NCBI GenBank assembly: GCA_964438715.1
Contig: CAYTLQ010000272.1
Location: forward strand, 1 to 32,466
Direction of reading: 5' to 3'
Source of the DNA: CAYTLQ01 sp964438715
GTDB lineage: Bacteria > Bacteroidota > Ignavibacteria > Ignavibacteriales > Ignavibacteriaceae
DNA: 32,466 nucleotides
Below the pieces are notes generated by a model. It was given only the letters and a program-made list of their open reading frames with translations. It had not been told where the DNA came from and ran no database searches. A program made the translations under genes and the position numbers. Below, one piece after another: positions 7,922 to 16,465 of the stretch; position 1 is the first letter of the stretch; each line of letters opens with the position of its first letter.

Positions 7922-7988
7922 ATCCAGAGGATCTTCGATACGGAGGATTTTTAATCCAGAGGATTTAATAATCCGGAGGATGTTCCAT
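7922..7988. repeat. Short tandem repeat, 16-17-base period, four copies
   Basis: The core ATCCAGAGGAT or a close variant starts at 7922, 7938 (ATACGGAGGAT), 7954 and 7971 (ATCCGGAGGAT), a period of 16-17 bases. A fifth copy sits apart at 7883-7893, and GAGGATGTTCCAT occurs twice (from 7888 and 7976). Confidence 0.8.
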
Positions 7989-8214
7989 AATAATACAACC
8001 ACCTTCGGGGTTTGCAGGATGAGTGAACTGATGCAACAACTAAATAGTTTTTCAACAGCGTATTGTTTATAATTTGATCAAAAAAACATAGAAAGAAGTA
8101 TTGTTTGAAATACTACTCCTTTCTTTTGTTATTCGTTTCTGTTTTTCTCATAGAAACTATACTTCTTTAGGTTGCTGTTTTATTTTGTTCGGTATCACTG
8201 TTTAAGAAAGGAAA

Positions 8215-8262
8215 AATTTTTGCAACAAAGAAAAGGATACTTATTAAGTAATTGCAAAAATT
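8215..8262 (-). terminator. Terminator-like long hairpin after the rsmI operon
   Basis: AATTTTTGCAA (8215-8225) and TTGCAAAAATT (8252-8262) are perfect 11-base inverted repeats; inside the loop ACTTATTAAGT forms a second small palindrome. On the minus strand it lies 27 bases past the rsmI stop and its descending arm runs into TTTTTCC, so a Rho-independent terminator for the proS-rsmI operon is likely, though the stem is AT-rich. The remaining sequence 8021-8214 shows only a weak hairpin at 8097-8114. Confidence 0.55.
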
Positions 8263-8289
8263 GAAAAAAGAGAAAACCTTTTAGAATTA

Positions 8290-8994
8290 TTAACGCTGTA
8301 AATGTCTGTTATCTAAAAGAAGAACAAATTCTCCCTTTAACTTTTTCTCGGCGGCAATAGAATATAAATCGGCTATTGTACCTCTGAAAATTTTTTCTTC
8401 CGGCATGGTAAGCTGATATGCAAGTACAGCGGGAGTGTTTGACGGAAAAATTTTTGTAATACTACCAAGTAATTTTGTAAGCCTGTAGGGAGTTTCCATC
8501 AGAACTAGCAACTCCCTCTTCTTAGCTAATTGTTTCAGTTCATTTTCACGAATATCGGTTTTAGGAGAGAGCCACCCGTAATAATAAAAGCGATCTATCA
8601 CAAAACCACTGGTTATTAATGCGGGTAAAAGAGAATTAGCTCCCGGTATGGGGATAATTTCAATTCCTGTATTGATGCATCTTTCTGTAAGTATCTTTCC
8701 GGGATCGGAAAACAAAGGCGTTCCACAATCGGAAATAAGAGACACAATTTTTCCGCTCTTTATAAAAGAAATTATTTCATCGCTAACGAGTTCCTCATTG
8801 TGTTCGTTGAGTGAGAGGAGATCTTTCTGAATGCCATAATGGCCTAATAACCTTCGGGCTTCTTTGTATTCCTCACATATAATAATATCACTTGACTTCA
8901 GAACATCAATAGCCCGTAATGTAATATCTGCGTAATTTCCAATAGGGGTAGATACCAGGTAAAGTACCTGGTGTAAAGTGGGTGATGATGTCAT
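8290..8994 (-). CDS. RsmI-family SAM-dependent methyltransferase, short form
   Basis: Tetrapyrrole-methylase-fold protein of the RsmI type; RsmI makes the 2'-O-methyl on C1402 of 16S rRNA. LYLVSTPIGNYADITLRAIDVL (residues 11-32) is the classic start, and SLISDCGTPLFSDPG (85-99) and IPGANSLLPALITSGF are the SAM-site motifs. Two departures are visible: the usual CEDTR is CEEYKEARRLL (40-50), and SDAGTP is SDCGTP. At 234 residues it lacks the C-terminal extension found in RsmI of about 280 residues. It may therefore be a paralogue with another target, so no symbol is given. The start overlaps the preceding small gene by four bases, and it is the last gene of the proS operon. Confidence 0.78.
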   Translation of the reverse strand: MTSSPTLHQVLYLVSTPIGNYADITLRAIDVLKSSDIIICEEYKEARRLLGHYGIQKDLLSLNEHNEELVSDEIISFIKSGKIVSLISDCGTPLFSDPGKILTERCINTGIEIIPIPGANSLLPALITSGFVIDRFYYYGWLSPKTDIRENELKQLAKKRELLVLMETPYRLTKLLGSITKIFPSNTPAVLAYQLTMPEEKIFRGTIADLYSIAAEKKLKGEFVLLLDNRHLQR

Positions 8995-9260
8995 TTACGA
9001 TTCTTTAGATGCGGAGGAACATAGCCTCTGTAAGTATCGAATTTTGTGCTGTAAAAAATGATATTAAAATTCTTATCTCGAAGTGTACCTCCGCTGGGGT
9101 AAAGGAAAAAATCATCAATCTGATCTGTCGGCGTTTCTGAAGGCAGACCATTATTTGTGTAGAACTTAACGCGATAGAAGCCAAGTTCATAAGCTGATGA
9201 TTCAAGCTGTCTGACAAGGTTTTCTTCGTTATAAATGTAAATATCGTCTTGTATAGTCAT
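8991..9260 (-). CDS. Conserved-looking small protein of unknown function
   Basis: I do not recognise this 89-residue protein. It is soluble, without a signal peptide or membrane segment, rich in Tyr, Asn and Asp, with a Phe/Tyr-rich middle (ELGFYRVKFYTNNGLPSE) and a basic tail (VPPHLKNRK). Its ATG at 9260 lies 13 bases after the HAD gene, and its stop overlaps the RsmI-family start in ATGA, so it is almost certainly translated as part of the operon. Position between a hydrolase and an rRNA methylase says nothing firm about its job. Another frame in this stretch also stays open but lacks such operon spacing. Confidence 0.7.
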   Translation of the reverse strand: MTIQDDIYIYNEENLVRQLESSAYELGFYRVKFYTNNGLPSETPTDQIDDFFLYPSGGTLRDKNFNIIFYSTKFDTYRGYVPPHLKNRK

Positions 9261-9273
9261 AGTTAAGTAGAGT

Positions 9274-9891
9274 TTAATGAGTTGGTTGATTCACGGATAT
9301 ACCGAAGTCATTTCGCAGGACAGTAATGAGCTGAGATGTGCTATGGAACTGTACACTTCGTATGCCGCTAAGTTCTGCGTTACGACAATTATTCGGGTTG
9401 TCGTCTATGAAAAGTGTATTCTCCGGAATTAGTCCGGTAAGCTGAAGAACTTTATTAAACATTTCAGGATTGCTTTTCGTTATGCCTAAAGAAAATGAGT
9501 AAAACTCTGAGCGGAACAGGTGGAAAAAATCATATTGCTTTCGTATGTATTCTATCCACTCTTTGCCGTGATCTGAGAGCAGATAGAGCGAATAATCTTG
9601 TGCTAAGGCAGGAAGCAACGATATTGTCGTATCAGTTACAGTATGAAAATTTTGTCTGATTACACTTTTGAGATCTGTCTGGGATATTTGCCACCCCGTT
9701 GTGTTGATAATTTCTGAAAGGTATTGGTCTTCAGAAATTTTTCCTTCCAGAAATTCCTTAAAACGGGGAGAGCATAATCTGTTTCTGATTTCACCTTGTG
9801 CGATTCCCAAAGATTGCGCTAAAATATTTTCACTGCCAGCAAGACCGGATATTAGTACTTCCGACAGATCAAATATAATTGCGCTAATCAT
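9274..9891 (-). CDS. HAD-superfamily hydrolase, YihX-like
   Basis: The 205-residue protein has the HAD order of motifs. Motif I is IIFDLSEVL with nucleophile D8; motif II is LYLLSDHG; motif III is the Lys in GITKSNPEMF; motif IV is LFIDDNPNNCRNAE. A helical cap lies between motifs I and II, as in subfamily IA. The usual second Asp of motif I (DxD) is Ser10; YihX-like members typically have Gly there (FDLGNV) and some still act on sugar phosphates, so activity is possible but unproven. The gene begins 3 bases after the proS stop and precedes the small unknown gene. The substrate cannot be inferred. Confidence 0.85.
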   Translation of the reverse strand: MISAIIFDLSEVLISGLAGSENILAQSLGIAQGEIRNRLCSPRFKEFLEGKISEDQYLSEIINTTGWQISQTDLKSVIRQNFHTVTDTTISLLPALAQDYSLYLLSDHGKEWIEYIRKQYDFFHLFRSEFYSFSLGITKSNPEMFNKVLQLTGLIPENTLFIDDNPNNCRNAELSGIRSVQFHSTSQLITVLRNDFGISVNQPTH

Positions 9892-9894
9892 AGA

Positions 9895-11583
9895 TTAACC
9901 CAGTAACTCCCTTACCTTTAAAGACACATCTTCAATTTTTACATCAAAGCGCTCACCGGTTTTCCGCAATTTTACTTCTACGAGTCCGTCTTTCAGTTTC
10001 TTTTCGCCGACAATCACCTGAACGGGTAATCCGATAAGGTCTGCATCATTGAATTTAAAGCCCGCAAGTGCATCTACGCGATCATCAAAGAGCACCTCAA
10101 AACCATCAGCCATCAATGATTTGTATAAATTTTCCGAAGATTCAATGACCTGTTCCTTTTTCATATTCAGAGCAATAAGGTGAATATGATATGGTGCAAT
10201 GTTTTTTTCCCAGATTATGCCTTTATCGTCATGGTGTTGTTCAATGAAACAAGCTATTACACGCTCAACACCAATACCGTAACTTCCCATAACTATCGGA
10301 TGTTCGTTGCCTTTTTCGTCGGTATATAAAGCACCCATAGCATCGGAGTATTTAGTTCCGAGTTTAAAGATATGCCCTAATTCAATAGCAGTGAAGACAG
10401 CAAGGTTTTTCTCACAGCGGGGGCAACCCTCACCGCTTTGCACAATTCTCAAATCATGAAAAGTGGCGGAATGCACATCGCGTTGCATATCAATACCGCC
10501 AATATGGTAATCTGTTTTGTTTGCACCGCTAAAAAGATTGTTTGCACCCTGAAGACGGAGGTCAGCAATAATTTTACCATTGAAGCCAATAGGTCCGATA
10601 GAACCGGCTTCGGCGCCTGTTATACTTATTAGTTCTTCAGGATGAGCAGGACGAATTGCGCCCCCTACGGCTTTTTCTAACTTTGTTTCGTTTACTTCAT
10701 CATTGCCAAGCATAAGCACTAATACCGGACCACTTTGTGCAATATAGACGCGGGATTTTGCGCATTGTGTTTCATCGATAGAAAGGAAAGCACATAGCTC
10801 ATCTATTGACCGAACATTCGGTGTAGAGATTTCGTATAAAGCACGGCTTTCTGCATCGCGCAATTTTACCGATACCCGTGAAGTTGCGACTTCGACATTC
10901 GCAGCATAACCACAGGACTCACAATGCGCAACAGTATCTTCACCCGCATCAGACTGCACCATAAATTCTTCGGAGCCGGTGCCGCCCATAGCTCCGCTTG
11001 ACGCGCCTACGACAAAGTACTTCAGCCCGCAACGGTCGAATATTGCCCTGTAGGCTTTGTCATGCAGTTCATAACTTTTTTCCAGCGCTTCGTATGAAAC
11101 ATCAAGAGAATAAGAGTCTTTCATCAAAAACTGTCTGCCCCGAAGTACACCACTTCTCGGGCGAGGTTCATTTCTGAATTTTGTTTGTATCTGATACCAT
11201 GTTTGAGGCATATCTTTATAAGATTTCACTACCTTCCGGGCATGATAGGTAATAATTTCTTCATGTGTCGGAGCGAGTACATAGTCTCTGTTTTTTACAT
11301 GAAAGAGGATGTCGCCAAATGCCTCAACGCGTTTAGTTTCCTCCCATATTTCCTTCGGATTAAGCGCCGGCAGATGAAACTCCTGCCCTCCGATTGCATC
11401 CATTTCTTCTCTGATAATATCGCATACCTTCTTAACTACCCGATATCCGAGTGGAAGAAATGAATAAATACCCGCACCCAGTGGTCTAACCATTCCCGAA
11501 CGCATCATCAGAATATGGCTTGTTACCGCCGCATCATTTGGCGTTTCTTTAAGGGTTGGTATAAACGCTTTGCTTTGTTTCAT
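9895..11583 (-). CDS. proS: Prolyl-tRNA synthetase, bacterial type
   Basis: Class II aminoacyl-tRNA synthetase that charges tRNA-Pro. The 562-residue protein has the bacterial arrangement: catalytic core motif 2 in FRNEPRPRSGVLRGRQFLMKD, a YbaK-like editing insertion at about residues 225-385 (including RAVGGAIRPAHPEELIS-type sequence), motif 3 MGSYGIGVERVIACFIEQ, and a C-terminal anticodon-binding domain (YHIHLIALNMKKEQV, VLFDDR, GFKFNDADLIGLPVQVIVG). Length matches the family's roughly 570. ATG at 11583 is the obvious start. It leads a four-gene minus-strand operon and is divergent from the ABC exporter gene across 256 bases. TATAAT occurs upstream on the minus strand (about 11605), but no good -35 accompanies it. 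Confidence 0.96.
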   Translation of the reverse strand: MKQSKAFIPTLKETPNDAAVTSHILMMRSGMVRPLGAGIYSFLPLGYRVVKKVCDIIREEMDAIGGQEFHLPALNPKEIWEETKRVEAFGDILFHVKNRDYVLAPTHEEIITYHARKVVKSYKDMPQTWYQIQTKFRNEPRPRSGVLRGRQFLMKDSYSLDVSYEALEKSYELHDKAYRAIFDRCGLKYFVVGASSGAMGGTGSEEFMVQSDAGEDTVAHCESCGYAANVEVATSRVSVKLRDAESRALYEISTPNVRSIDELCAFLSIDETQCAKSRVYIAQSGPVLVLMLGNDEVNETKLEKAVGGAIRPAHPEELISITGAEAGSIGPIGFNGKIIADLRLQGANNLFSGANKTDYHIGGIDMQRDVHSATFHDLRIVQSGEGCPRCEKNLAVFTAIELGHIFKLGTKYSDAMGALYTDEKGNEHPIVMGSYGIGVERVIACFIEQHHDDKGIIWEKNIAPYHIHLIALNMKKEQVIESSENLYKSLMADGFEVLFDDRVDALAGFKFNDADLIGLPVQVIVGEKKLKDGLVEVKLRKTGERFDVKIEDVSLKVRELLG

Positions 11584-11839
11584 GTTTAGCCTGTAAAAAA
11601 TTATACACTAAGAACTTTCAGTTTAGCTTTACCGTTTCCAAGTAAAAAAATAGTTGAATTTTAAAGATACGGAATGCACAAGCCTATTCAAAGATTTTGT
11701 TTTATCGACGAAAAGAGGCATTTTGTATATCCGTTTTTTTCGGTTTTCGTGTTTTCACGCTCCGAATGTGATGTTACGATAATAAATTTTCGAGTTGATT
11801 TTTAAGAATTTCCCGGAATGAACCGGGTGAACTGCATAT

Positions 11840-13588
11840 ATGGATAATCTGAAATCATTAAAAAAATACTTTATTAAGTATAAAACCAAACTGCTGTGGG
11901 GTATTCTTTTTATCATTCTCTCCAATGCAGGCTCCGTTTACCTCCCTATAATAATTAAAGATGCAATTAATACTTTGCAAAAAAATATCGGATATGAACA
12001 GCTTGCCAATTATGCCTTACTTCTCGTGGGGACATCGTTAATTGCAGGTATTTTCCGATTCTTTATTCGTCAGACGATTATCGTTGTTTCAAGGGAAATT
12101 GAGTATGATCTGAGAGGGGATTTCTGGAACCACATTCAATATCTCCCGATGAGGTATTTTCAGAATAATTCTACCGGTAACATTATGGCACATGCCACCA
12201 ATGACATTAACGCTGTTCGAATGTTTATTGGACCGGCGGTTATGTATTCTATTGATACGATTGTCAGGTTTCTTATAGTGATTGTTATTATGCTGAATAT
12301 CAGTACATCACTTACTTTATATTCATTACTTCCTTTGCCCTTGCTATCATTCCTTGTATATAAAGTTGGAAAGAAAATCCATCTTCGATTTACTGCCATT
12401 CAGGAAAAATTCAGTGAACTGACAACCAAGGCTCAGGAAAATTTTTCAGGAATACGGGTCATAAAATCCTATGTTCGTGAAGAAGGTGAAATAGAAGACT
12501 TCAGAAAATTAAGCCGCGAATATATGGACAGGAATATGTCGCTGGTAAAAGTTCAGGCGCTGTTTCAGCCGATACTTTTTCTTATTACAGGTGTCAGTGT
12601 AATTATCGTGATATGGCTTGGTGGCATAAAGGTAATTAACAAAGAACTTCTTCTGGGCGATATAACAGCGCTCGTTATTTATTTGGGAATACTTATTTGG
12701 CCTATGATTGCCTTTGGATGGGTGATTAACATTATACAGCAGGCTGAAGCAAGTATGAAGCGACTGAATAAAATATTCAGTGAGCCACACGATATTCAGG
12801 ATACTGCAGATACTGATCACTCAATTACTTCGATAGTCGGAGACATTGAGTTTCGAAATGTGTCGCTGAAATATAATGGATCTCAGAAAGAGGTACTCAG
12901 CGGCATAAATCTTACAGTACCCAGCGGAAGTACACTGGCGATAATGGGGAATACAGGCAGTGGAAAATCTTCTCTCGTTAATTTACTCCCGCGCTTATAT
13001 GATGTTACATCGGGTGAGATACTTATAGATGGACGAAATATTAAGACTATACCTGTTTCTGTTTTGCGAACAAATATAGGCTTTGTTCCTCAGGAGCCAT
13101 TTCTTTTTTCCGATACACTGAAAAACAATATTGCCTATGGTACAAATGGTGCGGATGAAGAATTTATTCAGGAGGTTTCTTCCATTGCCCAGTTAGATAA
13201 AGATGTAAAAGATTTCCCGGGCGGTTATGAGACGATTATTGGTGAAAGGGGAATTACACTTTCGGGAGGACAAAAACAACGCGCTTCATTGGCTCGTGCT
13301 TTAGCTATTGATCCGAAAATACTTATTCTCGATGACTCATTCTCTGCTGTTGATACGCAAACAGAAGAGGACATTTTGAAAAATCTCAGGAAATTTATGC
13401 GGGGGAGAACCAGTATTATAATCAGTCATAGGGTTTCTACGGTAAAAGATGCTGATAAAATTGTCGTAATAGATAATGGCAGAATTGCCGAAGAAGGCAC
13501 ACATGATGAGCTTCTTGCCAAAGAAGGGCTTTATGCCTCGATTTATTACAAGCAATTACTCGAAAAGGAAATTGAAGAGTTATCCTGA
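11840..13588 (+). CDS. ABC exporter half-transporter, degenerate ATP site subunit
   Basis: The 582-residue protein is a type IV exporter half: six transmembrane helices (about residues 15-310) fused to a nucleotide-binding domain. Walker A GNTGSGKSS lies at about 369-377, signature LSGGQ is intact at 474-478, and the D-loop and H-loop (IISHRVSTVKDAD) are normal. Walker B is ILILDDSFSAVD: the catalytic Glu is replaced by Asp499. This is the pattern of the non-hydrolysing subunit in heterodimeric exporters such as BmrCD (YheI/YheH) and TM287/288. Its partner is probably the product of the gene at 14658. The substrate (drug, lipid or peptide) is unknown. The ATG at 11840 follows a GGGTGAACTGCAT leader with a weak ribosome-binding site. 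Confidence 0.92.
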   Translation: MDNLKSLKKYFIKYKTKLLWGILFIILSNAGSVYLPIIIKDAINTLQKNIGYEQLANYALLLVGTSLIAGIFRFFIRQTIIVVSREIEYDLRGDFWNHIQYLPMRYFQNNSTGNIMAHATNDINAVRMFIGPAVMYSIDTIVRFLIVIVIMLNISTSLTLYSLLPLPLLSFLVYKVGKKIHLRFTAIQEKFSELTTKAQENFSGIRVIKSYVREEGEIEDFRKLSREYMDRNMSLVKVQALFQPILFLITGVSVIIVIWLGGIKVINKELLLGDITALVIYLGILIWPMIAFGWVINIIQQAEASMKRLNKIFSEPHDIQDTADTDHSITSIVGDIEFRNVSLKYNGSQKEVLSGINLTVPSGSTLAIMGNTGSGKSSLVNLLPRLYDVTSGEILIDGRNIKTIPVSVLRTNIGFVPQEPFLFSDTLKNNIAYGTNGADEEFIQEVSSIAQLDKDVKDFPGGYETIIGERGITLSGGQKQRASLARALAIDPKILILDDSFSAVDTQTEEDILKNLRKFMRGRTSIIISHRVSTVKDADKIVVIDNGRIAEEGTHDELLAKEGLYASIYYKQLLEKEIEELS

Positions 13589-13621
13589 TTTTTTACAAAG
13601 GTTATCTTTTGGAGAAGTAAT

Positions 13622-14632
13622 ATGGCAAAAAATAAAATCGTATTTTATGAAATCTCTGCGCAGGAGAAAAAATATATTAAGAAGTATTTCGGTAAGGAAT
13701 TCGAACTTGTATTTGAAAAGGACAAGTTAAACGAGAGCAATATTTCTTTATTGAGCGATGCGGATATTGTATCGGTATTTATTTACTCAAAAATTACTGC
13801 CGATGTGCTGGCAAAAGCGAAAAAATTAAAACTGATTTCAACACGGAGCACCGGTTTTAATCATATTAATCTTAAAGAAGCACAGAAGCGCAAAGTATCT
13901 GTATGTAATGTCCCCTACTACGGAGAAAATACTGTTGCGGAACATACATTTGCGTTAATACTCGCTCTCTCCCGAAATCTTCACAAGGCATATTTCAGAA
14001 CTATCCAGGGGAATTTTTCACTTGAAGGTTTGCGTGGTTTTGATCTGAAACAAAAGACTATCGGAATTATTGGCAGTGGAAGCATAGGTGTTCATGTAAT
14101 GAAGATGGCGCGCGGTTTTGATATGAATATTCTCGCCTATGATATAAAGAGGAATCATATCCTTGAAGAACTTATCGGGTTCCGTTATGTTACTTTAGAG
14201 GAGCTTCTATCTCAGTCGGACATTATTTCGCTTCATTGCCCGTATAATGAATCAACCCGATATATGCTGAATATGCAAAATATAAACCTTGTGAAGAGAG
14301 GCGCTATATTTATTAATACTGCGCGTAGCGGACTTATTGAGCCTTCGGCACTGTACTACGCAATAGACAGCGGTATTTTCAGCGGCGCAGGGCTGGATGT
14401 TTTTGAGGGAGAGGAACTAATGAACGAAGAAAACCAGATGCTTACAAAGAATGTTTCTGTAGAACACCTGGAAGCGATAATGAAAAGAAATATGCTGTTG
14501 CGGCGTGAAAATGTAATTATAACCCCGCACATGGCATTCGATTCGGTTGAAGCAATCGAGCGTATTCTTGATACAACAGCATCAAATATTCTCTCTTTTC
14601 TCAAGGGAGAAACTTATTATAAAGTAGTTTGA
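13622..14632 (+). CDS. D-2-hydroxyacid dehydrogenase (D-lactate dehydrogenase-like)
   Basis: NAD-dependent oxidoreductase interconverting a 2-keto acid and its D-2-hydroxy acid. The 336-residue protein carries the Rossmann motif TIGIIGSGSIG (GSGSIG at 151-156), the catalytic Arg235 in INTARSGLIE, Glu264 in GLDVFEGEE and His303 in ITPHMAFDS, plus STRSTGFNHI near residue 73-82, all as in D-lactate dehydrogenases. Pyruvate is the likely but unproven substrate. GGAGAAGTAAT gives a good ribosome-binding site for the ATG. It sits 33 bases after one ABC half-transporter gene and 25 bases before the other, so the three are co-transcribed; why a dehydrogenase should separate the pair is unexplained. 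Confidence 0.9.
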   Translation: MAKNKIVFYEISAQEKKYIKKYFGKEFELVFEKDKLNESNISLLSDADIVSVFIYSKITADVLAKAKKLKLISTRSTGFNHINLKEAQKRKVSVCNVPYYGENTVAEHTFALILALSRNLHKAYFRTIQGNFSLEGLRGFDLKQKTIGIIGSGSIGVHVMKMARGFDMNILAYDIKRNHILEELIGFRYVTLEELLSQSDIISLHCPYNESTRYMLNMQNINLVKRGAIFINTARSGLIEPSALYYAIDSGIFSGAGLDVFEGEELMNEENQMLTKNVSVEHLEAIMKRNMLLRRENVIITPHMAFDSVEAIERILDTTASNILSFLKGETYYKVV

Positions 14633-14657
14633 AATTTTACGATAGTATAGGAAAAGA

Positions 14658-16451
14658 ATGTCTCAGGATCAGAAACAGGATGATGAAGTTTTAGGGAAAG
14701 CCTACGATGCAAGGCTGATGAAACGCCTTTTAGGGTATATACGACCTTATAAAAAATATGTTGCGCTGGCAATTCTTCTGAATATTATTGTTGCAGCTCT
14801 TGGGCCCGTGAGACCTTTTTTAACAAAGATCGCGGTTGATGATTATATAGCTCATAATAATTTTAACGGCCTGCTTCTTATAGTGGGACTTCTTTTTGCA
14901 TCTCTTCTTTTCCAGTCGGGTATGCAGTACCTGCTTACTTACTATACCCAATATTTAGGTCAGCGCACGATTCTCGACCTGAGAATGCAACTCTTTTCGC
15001 ATATACAAAAACTTGCGGCACGCTTTTTTGATAAAACACCTATCGGCAGAATTGTTACACGGGTTACAAACGACATTGAGTCCCTAAATGAACTTTTCTC
15101 CTCGGGAATAATCATGGTATTCAGCGATGTGTTTATTGTTATATGGATACTTGCATTTATGTTTTTCTTAGACTGGCAGCTTTCTTTGGTCTCTCTTTCT
15201 GTTCTGCCTTTTCTTTTTTATGGAACTTTTCTTTTCAGAAAAAGAGTGCGGGAAACCTACCGGGATGTCCGGTTTCATTTAGCACGATTGAATTCATACA
15301 TGCAGGAGCATGTTACCGGTATGTCCATCGTTCAGATATTTCATAAAGAAAAATCGGAATTCAAAACTTTTTCCGAAATTAATAAGGACCATACAAAAGC
15401 AAATATAGACTCTATCCTTTATTATGCAATCTTCTTTCCTGCGGTGGAGTTACTTAGTACAATCGCCATCGGATTAATTATCTGGTACGGTGGCGGGCAG
15501 ATAATTCAGGGGCACATGACTCTTGGAGTGCTCTTCGCTTTTATTCAGTACACAGAAATGTTTTTCCGCCCAATAAGAGACCTTTCGGAAAAATATAATA
15601 TCATGCAAACTGCAATGGCTTCTTCGGAGCGTGTCTTTAAAATGCTCGATAACGACACGATAATTAAGAATCCTGACAATCCGGAATCACTGCCGGAAAT
15701 AAAAGGGAAAATTGAGTTTCAGAATGTTGTTTTTGGTTATAATGAGAATGAACCGGTGTTAAAAAATATATCGTTTACTGTTGAGCCGGGACAGACAGTA
15801 GCGCTTGTGGGGGCAACCGGCGCCGGAAAAACCAGTATTATTAATATTCTGACCAGGTTTTATGATATATCTTCGGGAAATATTTTACTTGATGGAAAGG
15901 ATATTCGCTCTCTGGATAAGAGAGAATTACGAAAGAACATATCTATAGTACTGCAGGATGTATTTTTATTCTCGGGTACAATTCGTTCCAATATCAGCAT
16001 GAATAATCCCGATATTACTGATGAAAAAATAAAAGAAGCCGCAGAGTTAGTAGGCGCTTCCCGATTTATTGAACTCTTGCCCGGCAAATATGATGAACCG
16101 GTGAAAGAACGGGGGGCTACTTTAAGCGTTGGTCAGAAACAGCTTATATCCTTCGCGAGGGCTCTAGCGCATGATCCCAAAATACTTATACTCGATGAGG
16201 CAACTTCAAGTGTTGATACTGAGACAGAAATACTCATACAGGATGCAATTAACCGATTGCTTTCCGGCAGAACTGCAATAGTTATTGCGCACCGCCTCTC
16301 TACAGTGCAAAATGCTGATAAGATTATTGTTCTTCATAAAGGGGAGGTTCGTGAAACCGGCACTCATCAGGAATTGCTCTCACGAAAAGGTATTTATTAC
16401 AAACTTTATCAATTACAATACAAAGAGCAGGAAATTCTCCGGGCTGTGTAA
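14658..16451 (+). CDS. ABC exporter half-transporter, catalytic ATP site subunit
   Basis: The 597-residue protein is a second exporter half with six transmembrane helices (about 30-320) and a nucleotide-binding domain. Walker A GATGAGKTS lies at about 383-391, Walker B ILILDEATSSVD keeps the catalytic Glu514, and the H-loop is VIAHRLSTVQNAD. The signature is LSVGQ at 489-493, deviating from LSGGQ. This is exactly complementary to the protein at 11840: Walker A/B here plus the intact signature there make one good ATP site, while the two altered motifs meet in the other. It resembles BmrD/YheH in this respect. It is the third gene of the unit; its stop lies 14 bases from the convergent envC-like gene. 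Confidence 0.92.
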   Translation: MSQDQKQDDEVLGKAYDARLMKRLLGYIRPYKKYVALAILLNIIVAALGPVRPFLTKIAVDDYIAHNNFNGLLLIVGLLFASLLFQSGMQYLLTYYTQYLGQRTILDLRMQLFSHIQKLAARFFDKTPIGRIVTRVTNDIESLNELFSSGIIMVFSDVFIVIWILAFMFFLDWQLSLVSLSVLPFLFYGTFLFRKRVRETYRDVRFHLARLNSYMQEHVTGMSIVQIFHKEKSEFKTFSEINKDHTKANIDSILYYAIFFPAVELLSTIAIGLIIWYGGGQIIQGHMTLGVLFAFIQYTEMFFRPIRDLSEKYNIMQTAMASSERVFKMLDNDTIIKNPDNPESLPEIKGKIEFQNVVFGYNENEPVLKNISFTVEPGQTVALVGATGAGKTSIINILTRFYDISSGNILLDGKDIRSLDKRELRKNISIVLQDVFLFSGTIRSNISMNNPDITDEKIKEAAELVGASRFIELLPGKYDEPVKERGATLSVGQKQLISFARALAHDPKILILDEATSSVDTETEILIQDAINRLLSGRTAIVIAHRLSTVQNADKIIVLHKGEVRETGTHQELLSRKGIYYKLYQLQYKEQEILRAV

Positions 16452-16465
16452 TCGGGGATGAAAAA

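Larger units (their letters stand above)
7462..8020. repeat. Cluster of palindromic and tandem intergenic repeats
   Basis: The stretch 7293-8289 has no believable gene; reading frames at 7512-7724 and 7821-8072 lie in repeat DNA. Short hairpin cores with pairing flanks recur at about 7541, 7594, 7650, 7700, 7750, 7842 and 8000 (for example ATCCCCTCGGGAT, ACCCTGAAAGGGT, ACCCCCGTCGGGGT). They are joined by similar AT-rich arms (TATTTG ... CTATAtAATTT). Cores 1-3 point one way, cores 4-5 the other, and 6-7 again the first way. Similar palindromic clusters are frequent in Bacteroidetes-group genomes, where some are thought to be spread by REP-associated tyrosine transposases; no such gene is in the window. 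The cluster lies between the divergently read exbB promoter side and the 3' end of the rsmI operon. Confidence 0.8.

Noticed and set aside
7462..8020. CRISPR array
   Set aside because: Repeat units are variable, partly inverted and of differing period; spacers align with one another, and no cas gene is near.
7512..8072. Two reading frames (7512-7724 and 7821-8072) in the repeat region
   Set aside because: They lie across hairpin and tandem repeats, have odd composition and no ribosome-binding site.
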